In this document: piece after piece, positions 45,743-56,910 of the stretch | Layout of the letters: each line of letters begins with the position of its first letter | Position numbering within the stretch: position 1 is the stretch's first letter | DNA from: Clavulina sp. PMI_390 | Lineage: Eukaryota; Basidiomycota; Agaricomycetes; Cantharellales; Hydnaceae | NCBI GenBank assembly: GCA_015039315.1 | Contig: WIDE01000045.1 | Coordinates: 43,667 to 107,666 of the forward strand | Direction: 5' to 3' | DNA length: 64,000 nt | Notes under the pieces: generated by a model | The model's database searches: none | Told to the model about the DNA's origin: nothing | The model's input: the letters and a program-made list of their open reading frames with translations, nothing else | Made by a program: the position numbers and the translations under genes

Positions 45743-46830
45743 ATGAAGGCTGGCGGTCGAGGACTAAGTATTGAAGAGAAGCGCACCAAATTGCTAGAGA
45801 TTTTCCATGAGACTGTGGGTCCCGCAGTCTTAGTCCTGTATCGTTTTGTTTCGGAACCCTCAGCTTCAGCCGAATTCTACCCACAGAAAGACTTTTTTAC
45901 GCGTCAGTCTTCGCAGATTGTTGAACCGCCTGTGCTCACAAATGCTCCAGTGAAGGAACTAGAGAAGCTGGGGGCTAAAAAAGGCGTCGGTGCGTCCAGA
46001 GCATAAGCATGCTCTTTCTCTCTCGGTGTCTCAAAGGGAGAGTCTAGTCTCTCAGACAGTCAAAGACGTCCTCCAAACTTTGGTGGATGACAATCTAGTC
46101 GAGCTTGACAAAATCGGGATCTCGAACTGTGAGTACTGAACACCCATTTGACAATCTTCCTAAGCATATTTCGCTAGACTACTGGAGCTTCCCCAGCGCT
46201 CGAGGAGCAGCAGTACGTTTGCACCACAACTGCGTCTCAAGTCAAGACCTCAACGCAACCTTACTGCATGACATTTTTGCAGCTAACAAACAAGGTTAAT
46301 AATGCCGAAAGTGAAGTCAAAGCGCTAGAATATCGCGAGCTAGAACTCAGGCAAGGCATCGCTACGGCTCAAGCCGAGCGCCCAACCTCGGTACCAATCT
46401 CGCTTGACCCTACCTCCTCTGAGACAGCTTCTCGCTAACCACGACATTACCTACGCCTCTATGTTGGCAAACTCCATGAATCTTGAAGAATGAGCGAGAA
46501 GAGCTACTAACAACCTGGCGTAATCTGAAGACTCGATTGGCTGAGGCGCAAACGGAACTCGCACAGTTTAGCGACTCTAGCGGGACAGAAGCGAAGGTGC
46601 AAGCGACAGAGCTTGCCAGGGAGGCTGCTTTACGTTGGACAGGTCAAAATCCTTATCTCAGTCACGCTGACACCTAATTTTTCCCTATCAAATGACGTCT
46701 ACTAACCACCATTCTAACAGACAATCTCTCAATAGTGGTCCAATATATTTCCACAACATTTTCTATGTCTACAGAGGAAATTCGAAAGCTTGGCGGCATC
46801 CCCGATGATTTTGAAGACCTTGTGCCCTGA
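45743..46830 (+). CDS. MND1: MND1, meiotic recombination accessory factor
   Basis: Eight exons: 45743-45814, 45887-45902, 45951-45989, 46048-46128, 46178-46212, 46283-46390, 46489-46642, 46721-46830. They sum to 615 nt, or 204 residues, almost the same as human MND1 (205). The start MKAGGRGLSIEEKRTKLLEI matches the conserved RGLSLEEKR motif. Splicing creates ETKDFFTLKELEKLGAKKG, SQTVKDVLQTLVDDNLVELD and KIGISNYYWSFPS, the winged-helix part that binds DNA. A coiled coil follows (exons 6-7). The C-terminus has AALRWTDNLSIVVQYI and RKLGGIPDDFEDLVP, matching the IPEDFDYID end of the family. Mnd1 pairs with Hop2 and stimulates Dmc1/Rad51 strand exchange in meiosis. Exon 2 is only 16 nt. Confidence 0.95.
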
Positions 46831-48879
46831 ATCGCTGTTCCTCTGTGTGTGCTTGTCATCTTGTTGCTATTATTCGTGGGTTGCTTGTCTATCCAAAAAT
46901 AGGTGGAGATTGGGAGAGGGGTGAGGGGATGGGGCAACTCGCGATACCACCAAGTAAAGTTTTTCCGGCCAAATGTCACGTATCCTGTCATTGTGGTGCC
47001 TAGCACACGCAGCGACTACCAGATGGTCACACACCGCTTCTTGCAGCTGGCTTGATCCATTCTCCACCAATACCTCTAGTGCTTTCTTGTTCGAGGTTTA
47101 TGCGATGTACACTATTGAAATTCGCCCCCAAATTTAGACCATAGCGAGTTGACTTCGGTCAAGCTCGTTGCACCAGCATTTATTTTATCCGCAATTAGCG
47201 TCACGATCGCTGGAAAATCATAACCCCCGTGTTTCCGAAAAGCTTGGCAGGTGGCAACAGGCCAAATGGGCCTCCTGGATACGACAGCTAATTGAGGTAC
47301 ACGACCTCCGCCGCCGAGTCATACCCCTCTGGTGGGAAGAAGAAGGCGCTGCCTTTCCGCATCCTGTGTGTGGGTTCGGCCGCGACTTCGATGCGTCATT
47401 CACAGTCATCATGAACGTGCGGCCCCATACCCACGCGATCTAGCCATGATATCGATCTACTCGGCACCAATCCTCAACGCGAGCCCTCGTAACTCTATTT
47501 GAGTATTGACATGTGTCGCAGGCGATCGCGCTCCTCCGCTCTGCGCGCCCCCTTGTGGCTCAGGCCCCAACGTTGAGTATCACACCGATTGCCTCACAGC
47601 GGGATATTATCCCAGACTTCGTATGAAACTAGATCGCATCAATACCAATCGCGGACGCGCCATTTGCTCGATCAAATCAAATAACCCGTGTCGGGGTGAG
47701 AGTTTCGGGCATAAACCCACCGACTCTGGATTGTATAGGTGATCGGGGTGGTCTGAATCATCAGGCTGCTGACACGTGCAGTCAAGGTTCAAGTCTTGGT
47801 GAATTCGATTTAACCATAATGCACTGCCCCAGTTTCCCCATTCCTGAAGATCCATATAGGGCCTACCAATGTGTCAAACCCAAAGCTTTTAAGAGAGCTT
47901 TGCATAGAAGTTTGCTCATAAGGTTGCGGTGTTCTCCGTTCGGCAGCAGCCTGCATCGATCTGCCACGCGGAAACGCCCTTGATGCCCTCATTGGGCGGC
48001 CGCCGTCGATGCCACCAATTGTCCCAGCGATACATATCACGATCAGGTCTAAAGATTCGCGGTGATCGTGAATCCCGACAAACGCAATGAACTCACGCCG
48101 CCATAGAGTGTTGACGTTACAGGGTTGGTTAATGACGGATCCGTGTGTAGGCAGCTTTTCTGAGTTTTCTCTTCGCGGCCACAGTGATCCCAGACCCCCG
48201 TTCCCAGCACATTCACTAAAACACCTCCCATAGAGTTGATTTGGATTCAACGATTGTAAGCACATTTATTTGATTGAAGGAGACCATGCTAAATGAATAA
48301 ACATGAGGATATTGCACACTTGTACATAACACGAAGAGGGCACGGATAATGAGAAGGGTAATGAGTGAGAGGGTCTTGGAGCGTGTATGGACTGGGAACT
48401 ATTTCACTAGGGAAAATTAGAATCGCCAGGCAAACAATATTGGGCGCGTAACTGATAGCAGAGGTGGAAAGCGGACTCAATCGAGAATAAAGAGAGTCAT
48501 AAGCGAGGTGTAGTCTGAATCTAGTGTACGTTGCTGGCGGTGACAGATAGGGACCTGACAAGATGAATACAGTAAGATGATGTGATGCAAACTTTGGGTC
48601 GTGGACAAAAAGGCGCGCGAGTAATGAATAAAAGGAGGGATGGTGTGGTGGGTCTATGCAGGATGTTATGCTAAAGAATTATGCCAGCTAAGATGAAGAC
48701 ATGTCAAGGAGGGTGGGGGAGGGCCATGCAGGAAGGGGATGCCATGTCTGGTGCTAAGCATCAGCAGACACTGGACCACGGCAAGAACCAGATTAGGAGA
48801 GAGGGATCGACGATAAAGAAACAACAGAGTCGGCGAACAAAACGATCGAGTAAGGTCACACAACATTCCATCGAGTGCT
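46831..48879. other. Gene-free interval
   Basis: About 2.0 kb between the MND1 stop and the PAS-GATA stop (convergent). Several frames of 60-150 codons overlap in all directions without domains or chainable splice sites. Part of this must be 3' UTR. A stretch at about 47750-47810 resembles a tRNA B-box but does not fold as a tRNA (see rejected items). Confidence 0.5.
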
Positions 48880-51800
48880 CTATCTGATGTCCGAGCCCCT
48901 CTCGCCGTCCATATATTCGCGCGATACTCCCGAATAGATGTTCGTGCGGGACGTAAAAGTCGAGGGAAGATTTCCTGAATCTGTTGTTGAACCGGCACCG
49001 AACCCAAACCCTTCTCCTGTGGGTGCATTGAAACTACTATCGTACTCAGAAAAGCCAGGTTCACCCGCACTTATAGAGCGCTGGACTGGGTTTGGAAGAC
49101 GAAGGTCACCCCGGAAGTGGCTGTCGTCCAGCTCAGGTTCCTCGGGCTGGTAGCTCAGGTGGCTCTGGGTACGTAGCTCATGCGCCCCAGCCCTACGGGG
49201 TATATTGGCTCCAGCCACAGCGCCAGGGTGGTGATACACAGGGTGGATATTACTATTAGGATGCTTGTCCTCATCCATATGATCCGGAGGGGACGAACGA
49301 TGAGAGCCGCTATCGCTATTCCTTTCAGAATATTGGCGAGATGCTGACGGTCCAGGCTGGCCCGTAAGTGCAATAGAGGAAGACGCTGACGAGATGTTTG
49401 CTCCACGAGATTGGGTGCCAGAACCAGGGATGACAGAGCCACTTGAACTGGCGGCAGCTGGGATCTGACTTGGAGCAGTAACACGACGCCGAGTAGGCAC
49501 ATGACCTTCCTCTTTTTGTTTTGTTCGAGCGAACCTAAGGCCACATCTAAACGCCAATAGCATACCATGGAGAAGCGAGCAGGTTAACATGAAGTGGGCC
49601 TCAGGACTAAAAATAGAGCAAACAAGAGGGAAAGGGGCCAACTCACGCGTTGCATAGGTTCTTGATCCCCGTCTCACCCTTCCGCCATTCGGGGCTGCTC
49701 GTCGTCCCACAGTATGCGCACTGTGTTACTCCAGCGGGCGGCGTCCCCATCAAGCGTGCTGACGAGAGAGCCGCCATCTCTGCCACGCGCTTGCTTTGCA
49801 CCCCACTATTGGTATTGTTACGAGAACGAGGAGCGGCGGCCGGTGCAAAGGCATTTGGCTGGGATGTGGTGATTGCGGAAGGGTGGTTAGAATACATTCC
49901 GCTGGGAATAGCTGATAAGAGCAAATGGTTTGGGGTTACGAGCAAGTCATTAGCTGAGCGTCCAGAAAGATCTTCACTAATGCTCCCACCTCCGCTAGTA
50001 CTTTGATGGTGGCCAGGGCCAGTCAAAGGGCCATGTAGAGAGGGATTCATACTTGAAGGAGTGTTGATACCCTGCGGCTCACTGAGACCCAAAGCAGCAG
50101 GGTGGGGTGGGTAGGACGAGTCTTGTGTCAAATGAGCTTGCTGCGGTGTATGGCCTTGGCTACCTTGGGCCCAGGGGTATGAGGGGCGATGATCCAAAGA
50201 CTGCAAGTGGGCGGAAACAGAGGAAGGGTATGATTTTACATCAGTGTCGCGCGGTGGGGGTAATGGAGGAAGGACATATGGGTGTGGTCCATGATCAGGC
50301 AAACGATGCAGAGGAGGTAATGAGGAAGGATAGGGAGGATTGTGCGTGCTGGCGGAGTAATTGCTCACTCCTGATCGCCTGAATGAGTCATCACTGGTAA
50401 TGGTACCCAGGTCCATTCTTGGATTTCGAGCGGAGCTTCTGAATACTTGACCACCAGTTGATGCAGCCCCCGTTCCTGACCCCATGCTCATCATATTCTC
50501 ATCCATATCCACATCCACATCGACGTCCATAGAAACATCCATGTCTGTTCTCATGATCCCATCATGATTTGGATACCCGCTGGGTGCGGACGGTATTCCA
50601 TTTTCCTGTTCAGGCTGAGATGTATGGTGGGGGAAGGGATGTGCCGCTTCCATGGCGACATTCAGGGCTTGGGAACGACGAACGGCGTCTGACCGAGCGG
50701 TATTGGCATGAGACTGGACACATGAATGCAGATACCAATGCGAATCAGCGGGAAGGATAAACGATCGAGTTCAAGTTGGAGCCGGAACCGGAGCCGGGGC
50801 CGGGATGTGCAAGAGAATAAGGAGTGTCAGTATTTGGCGGAAATTCTCCCCGAATTAAGTGCGGGTATGGAGTATTGGGGAGGGAATTAGATGATCGAGA
50901 GGAAAAAGAAACTTACGGTGTGAGACATTGCCTCGTCACTACTAGGAGCCGCGGCGCCAGCCGAGTAACCCCAATGGCCACCATCAGCCCCACTCATCGC
51001 AGCGGAGAAGCTAGCCGAAGCGGGCACGGACATGGATGATGATGAGCTCGCTGAAGTCGGGAATGTAGCCGAGAAGGGCGAGAAGTGTGTCGAAGTCGAC
51101 GATGCAGTCCCAGTTGCAGACGAGGGTGTCACAAGGGCTCCGCCGCCTCCGGTGTTAGCATGCCCGAGGTCCGAGAACGAGCCCAAGCTAGGGCCTCGGT
51201 TGCCAATGTGACTCGACGAGTGAGGTGGGATAAGCGGCGGAAGTGATCGGGCAGCGAGGTGTGTCGGAGATAGGTTGGCAGGTGGATTAGGATTCGGCAA
51301 GAGTGTCCATGCACGAGATTGGATTTTCGTCCTGCCCGTGGCGGCCCCTACACCATAAGTAGTTGCCGATGCTGAAGCGAACGAGTTTCGAGTGGGAACC
51401 GTAGCATCATCATACACAGATGCTGACGTGGACAGTGCTGGAACCGAGATAATTCTACTGCCAACGACCTGATGGCATGCAAAAATGACACTGCCATGCG
51501 GGATGAATATGCTCTCTACATCGAGCTCGTGATACACGTCCTGCTGCCGCTCCCGATGCTGAAATGGCGAGCGGCTCCGTACGCGCAGGACCTGTGATGA
51601 CTGATACCTCCGCGTGCATGACGTCTTCACCTCCGCATACGGGCTGTCGGGATCGTAGGCCCCATTACCACTACCACTCGCCGAATGCTGATGACGATTA
51701 GCCCTGTTCGGCGTCGTGGGCCGTACACCCGCTTCACCTCCTAGCGCATGCTGTGCTGTGCCTGAAAGCAAGGTTGGCCGACCTGATGGAGACTGTGTCG

Positions 51801-53427
51801 AAGCGGCTACAGGCGAGCCAGCCGCGCTTTGTGCCGGTGAGTCGATGCGCACATTTGAAGCGAGCTGACTAAAGTCATCCGGGTCATACTGCCATCCGTT
51901 CGCTTCCCTTTCGCCTGCGGCATCGTCATCAATTTCGTCGTAGTTGCCGGAAGGGCGGGGGGGCCACGAGAAATGGACTTTGCGGGCAGGTGAGTTGGCG
52001 TGAATCTGGAACACGCGGCGCGGGGGATTAGGAGGCGACGATGATGTGATATGGAGATCGGAAGCATGTCTGTGATCGTTGGGTGTAATGAATGAATCAT
52101 CAGGGTGTGGGTTGGTGAGATTCGCTCGGGTAAGGCGGCATCGCAGCAAGGCGGATTGCTACATAAAGAGGGGCGGAGGTTGAGATACGAAAAAACGATC
52201 GCGAGTGAATAATGTCATCATGCCGCCACATGACACCGATTAACCAGCAAATGGGGTTCGCGCCAATCGAATGTAGGGAAGAAACCCCCAAGATTCCACA
52301 AATGTTCGGCACAGGTCCGTGATAGGCCAGGCGAGATCCATTTGTAGAGCGTTCATGCCATCATATGAGATGCATTCAGAGGTGTCATCGACATTATGTG
52401 ATCGACCGTCCGATCGACCGAATGGGCCAGGTGGAGGGTGTCAAGAAACAAGAGATCAGGGCGCATGATTAGCGTTGACCGAACAGTGGCGCCTGGCAAT
52501 TATGGTAGCAGTGCACGTTAATGTGAGATTTTAACGTACCTCTTCGGAAAAAGGCACGGTGCCACACCAATTTGTCCAGTGCCACCTAGCCTTGAGCAGC
52601 TCATTGTTGTCATCGGGAGAGATGTCTATGAAAGATGTGCGAGAAGATTAAGCACATGGCAAGTGGTGTAAAGCCCGGGGATCTTTGATCACCCTGACGG
52701 GCTTCTTGAAGAGGTGTGATGAAGAAAGCAGCAAATAGACACATACCAATGATAGCTGCATCAAAATTGAAAGAAGGCAAATATACCAGGGGTTGGGAAG
52801 GTGGGGGACCAAGGATCAAGTTGGTGTCTGCATAGAGAGAGGGTTATGAGAACTTACCATGAACAAAGCATAGAGCCAAGTTATCTGCAACCCAGTTAAG
52901 GACCAGGTCGCATGGAATGTAGTCTTGGTCAAAGCCAACTTGGGCGGCATGAGGAAATGTCTCCTTCACAGACGAGCCAAGGACCACTCTTATCTGGCTC
53001 AAACGGAGATACTTGACCCTTTGAGAGTACAAGGGATGAGCAAGAGCGTACCAATGAATCCAATAGGGCGTGATGCAAGACGAGCTTGCCTTGTTACGGT
53101 GCCATGGATGGCCTGCTGTTTGACCACCACATCAAAGTCTCTACTGGCACTGCCTCTCTCATCTGGATGAATAAACTCGAGGAGAGAGCGACCTATCATA
53201 GGCTGGGCTTGCTCTTTAAGATGGCAAGTGAGGACTGGGTCCGTGAAGAGGAGCCGAAATTGTGCATCGAGCAACACCCAGTCTGCATGTTGAGTATGTG
53301 TGGCAAGTGACACCGGCCGACCATCCAAGGTTATAAGTGTGTCATTAGCCAACAGACAAACCCAGTAAGAAAAAAACATACAGCATCTCGTCTCGCCAAG
53401 TTTCGGGTAGACGATTGGCTCAGCCAT
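48880..53427 (-). CDS. PAS and GATA zinc-finger transcription factor, white collar-2 type
   Basis: Eight exons on the minus strand: 53427-53382, 53282-53090, 53018-52858, 52755-52747, 52625-52540, 52158-50917, 50713-49647, 49546-48880. They sum to 3471 nt, or 1156 residues. The start MAEPIVYPKLGETRCYWVLL leads into a PAS domain at about residues 16-130 (QAQPMIGRSLLEFIHPDERG, then TVTRVKYLRLSQIRVVLG). ISPDDNNELLKARWHWTNWC follows. The GATA finger at residues 911-937 has C-X2-C-X18-C-X2-C spacing (CAYCGTTSSPEWRKGETG, NLCNACGLRF), the white-collar spacing rather than the X17 of nitrogen regulators. WC-2 works with the flavin photoreceptor WC-1 in blue-light response. This protein is far longer than most WC-2 homologues because about 700 low-complexity residues separate the two domains. 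An in-frame ATG-less extension upstream reaches 53625. Confidence 0.85.
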
Positions 53428-56400
53428 TGGCTGCGGTACCTGGGGGGTGTCGGCGCGGGGGCGGGCAGAGTTATGCCTTGTTATGGTTAGGACGCAAAGG
53501 TCAGACCGAGGGGCCTGGATAGATTTGAAAGAGGCAGATCCCCTGATCGAGATTTCTTCTCGTGGGCTATGGTGGGAATGATCGGGCGATTGAGAAAACC
53601 CTAAATTAGTTTCTGACGCCCGCATACACCTTGATTGCCATTCACTTCCCGGGCCTCCCTCCTACCACCATGTCGCGAAAACAGCCGCAACACAGCCGGC
53701 GCGCGGATGGGAAACATGAATAACTGACCCTCTCCCTAGTTTCTCTCTAGCTCTCCCTGTTTGATGGAAATACCGAAGGGATAAATCGGATTGACCGAGC
53801 CGCCCGCTCGACCCTACCAGATTTGATAGAGTGCTACCACCCACATGGTCTTCCTCGGTGCCGTCGGTATATGGAGCCCAGCTCGCAATCAGAAGATACC
53901 ACTCACTTTCCTGCCTTTGTGTGCATATCTCCATTCCAGAGACACGCTCCGATCTTTCTCCTTGTGCTCTTGAGAAAACTAACTAAACACTCACGGAACT
54001 TCTGCGCCCTCTGATGCAACTCCAACCGGCGGTAAGGAAGATGAAGAAGGAGAGGGAAGAACAGATTAGACTTATCCCCGGTCCCCGCCAATTCCACCAA
54101 GCCCCAGAAAGTGCACCTTGACTCCGGAATTGCTTCCATGTTGGTGCTATCCCAATCAAGTAATCGCCTTACCAAATCCCACATACCATACTGGGGTTAT
54201 TGATAGCGCTCGGGGGGAGACGGTCTCTCCCCCTTTCCCACTAGCGCACGCATACTGGGTTCACTCAGCTTGGGACATTGGCAACGCACCCGGCACCGAG
54301 ATGCTGGAATTTAGCGACCTCATCTCATAAGCCACCATATGACATTGAGTAACGCTCAGACACGCTGCCCGCGGAAGCAGTTGGTTCGATCATGATGTGT
54401 CAGTTGGATTGAGATTTTCCACTATCTCGCCAATATGACTGAAACGCCGAACGCTGTGCAGCATTTGACCACCCACCTAGCCTAACAACCCAGAATAACC
54501 TAGCAGAATACACATCTCTCAACTCACCTTGCGATTTCCACCACCATGTGAAATCGCGCTGATGTGATCAATGGGAAAGAATGGGCGTTTATATTCAGGC
54601 ATTTGCATGGAGAGTCGCGGATGTAGCATCATACCGGATATCTCCACTCTCCTGCCCACAAAGTATTATTAGTCCGCACACTCTTCTCTGCCTACCCAAA
54701 TTGTGATCGGGGCGTCCTCGGGGCGGAACGTCGCAAAGCCCACGCATGACTCTTCTCGGCATAACGGCGATTTAGACTCAGAAATGACTAATCCCGAGCA
54801 TGTAAGGACTGCAAGGCCAGCAAACCAGCAACCGTGGTGATATTGTTCATGATCACCCCTGGCACATCTTCGTCTATTCAGGGCAATCAATCCCCCGCTT
54901 TTACGTCTAAAAATCTCCTTATGGGGGTGAAAATTTACCCGCCAATAGGCCGGTTACTGGAGATGCATGCATCTCAAGTGGCTTGAGGTAGGCGAGGCGA
55001 TGCATGATGACGGGGTGGTGGCGCTATCTCTGTATGGCGAGCAATAGAGCGATCATATAGATTGCAAGTCTGGTGACATTTTTGATGGCAATCCCACAGC
55101 GAGTTCAGCGATTTGTAATACACCCACCAAGTCGATTTTCGCCCATGCACGGCCCCCATGATTTCATTCATTCATTGCGCTTGTGTCGACGAATTCGCAG
55201 ACTATCATGATAGTTCTGTCATGTTATGAATGCCAAGTGTCTTAGTCGAGGCAGCGGAACATTTGGTGGCTTGAGCGCTCTTGTTTGACATCTGAACGTG
55301 CTTCCATTCCGATTGACAGCTAGGCGTATCCTGTGCTCCATGGGGCCTACGAACGTTTCCGCCACCCATCCAGGCCTCAACTGATAAACCCTCAGCCAAC
55401 GGACGGCGGCCGTGCCGTGCAGGGCGATCGGGATGTGCACATATAAAAATAGAACGTACTTCGTGCGACGAGTGGCTGAAAACTTCCAGTGGGGTCCATC
55501 CTGCGGCAAGCACTAGTCCATCAAGAGTTTGATATGCTTGCTCTCCATCTCGGCGATTCAGCTGTTCACGCGTGATCTTCAGCAGGCCGCCGATCTCACC
55601 ACCCCTAATAGTGCGGCCGTCTCGTAAACGGTCAGCCACCAGAGATCTCTGAAACCAGTGGACGTGCTCAAGGTAAAAAGACAAAATTGAAGTGCATTGA
55701 GCGGCGAACCTACAGATTTCCACTTTCATTTCTTAGCTGGGAGTCTACGGACTAAAATGGAAGCTTACTGCCGTGAATCCTTACAAGAAGCTATCGATCC
55801 TGTGGCTTTAGAAAATGCAGTCTACTCGCAGATGTTGTCACGTGTGACTGGACGATCAGTCCTCACAGGACCTCCTGCGGATGTCTCCAGCTGTAATGCG
55901 GCTAACGAGAGGAATTATCCTCCCCAAAATTATCTTCATGTAGCCTTATTTATCTTATCACTCCGATCTCCCTCGCCTCTCCTGTTGATTAGCTTCTTGG
56001 GGATTGATCAGTGGTCGATCCTTCCCTGTCGAGCAATTCTACTCGCCCGTCGCTCCTTTCTCCCCGCGCGGGCGGATCCTGGACGACCAGCTTCGTGACC
56101 AGTGAGCGGCTTCTGTCCGCGTGGCCGCCATCCGCTACCCACAGATGATTGATTGATCAAGTTGGACAGCCAATTTGCGGGTTAACAGAAATGTGCAATT
56201 ATGAGATGGCCCCACGCGCGCGTGCCGCTATCGACGTGATTTGCGGACCGCCTGACTCACATAGAGACGTGCGGGCGGAGAGCGGGCACTTCTTGACTCC
56301 TAAGACGGTCGACGTCGTTCAGGCCGCTTGGCCTCGGTGCCTCTCCCGATCGGCTGCTCCCGTAACCTCTGTGATCGCTCCGCGGACCTACCCACTCAGC

Positions 56401-56910
56401 ACCATGCAACTGATCGCCTCGATATCTACCTAGTTTGGGGGAGACGCAGTGAGATTCCTGGAATTGCAGACTTCCCAAGCCACTCGCGGTCGCATCGATA
56501 ACGTCGACAGTGGCGGCAGGCGAAGAGAAACTCCAGCCACACCTCACTACGTGCTTCCCCGGCGTTAATCAAGCCAGAGCAATTGTCATCTATCACATCG
56601 ACAGCGTCGTTTAAGCTTCTTGTTCACACTAGGATTTTCTCTCGTCTTCGGTCCCTGTATGACCCTCACATGAAGGCCGGATAAGCGCATGAGCACTTTC
56701 TATCTTGTTGTCCTATTTTTACCATCCTTGCCAGCTGCATTGTTCGCCCCTGCCCTACCCATGCTACTGGCTAAAAGCGGCCGATGCAAGATGCTAAAAG
56801 TATGAATTTTGGATGCCTATCGTCTTAATCTTGTACATGTGAAAACCGGAAGGGGCAATGACTGATTGGCCTGTGGGCTGAGGCACGGATCGGATGTCTT
56901 GCACGATTGA
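53428..56910. other. 3.5-kb gene-free interval upstream of the PAS-GATA gene
   Basis: The longest interval without a recognised gene. It lies upstream of the PAS-GATA start and beyond the 3' end of the BCKDH gene. The first part should be promoter and 5' leader. Open frames of 174 codons (minus, 55205-55729) and 133 codons (plus, 55697-56098) overlap; neither shows a domain or splice partners. Composition changes along it: 53600-54900 is mixed, 56100-56600 more GC-rich. No terminal repeats or transposon proteins are seen. Confidence 0.5.

Noticed and set aside
47740..47815. Possible tRNA gene around a GGTTCAAGTCT B-box-like sequence
   Set aside because: The B-box has two mismatches, the T-arm cannot form a normal 5-bp stem with a 7-nt loop, and no matching acceptor stem or anticodon arm is found.
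52757..52830. Coding exon DTNLILGPPPSQPL in the PAS-GATA gene
   Set aside because: It could follow FVH in phase, but it would break the conserved VHAIIDISPDDNN sequence that the 9-nt micro-exon produces, so it is read as intron.
49600..53427. Nitrogen-regulator type GATA factor
   Set aside because: The finger has 18 residues between cysteine pairs and a PAS domain precedes it, which fits white-collar proteins and not the X17 nitrogen or siderophore regulators.
55205..55729. 174-codon open frame on the minus strand
   Set aside because: No domain, no strong start context and no exon partners; it overlaps another frame on the plus strand. It may be chance or a decayed gene.
55697..56098. 133-codon open frame on the plus strand
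   Set aside because: Composition turns to simple Leu/Ser-rich sequence halfway and there is no recognisable domain.
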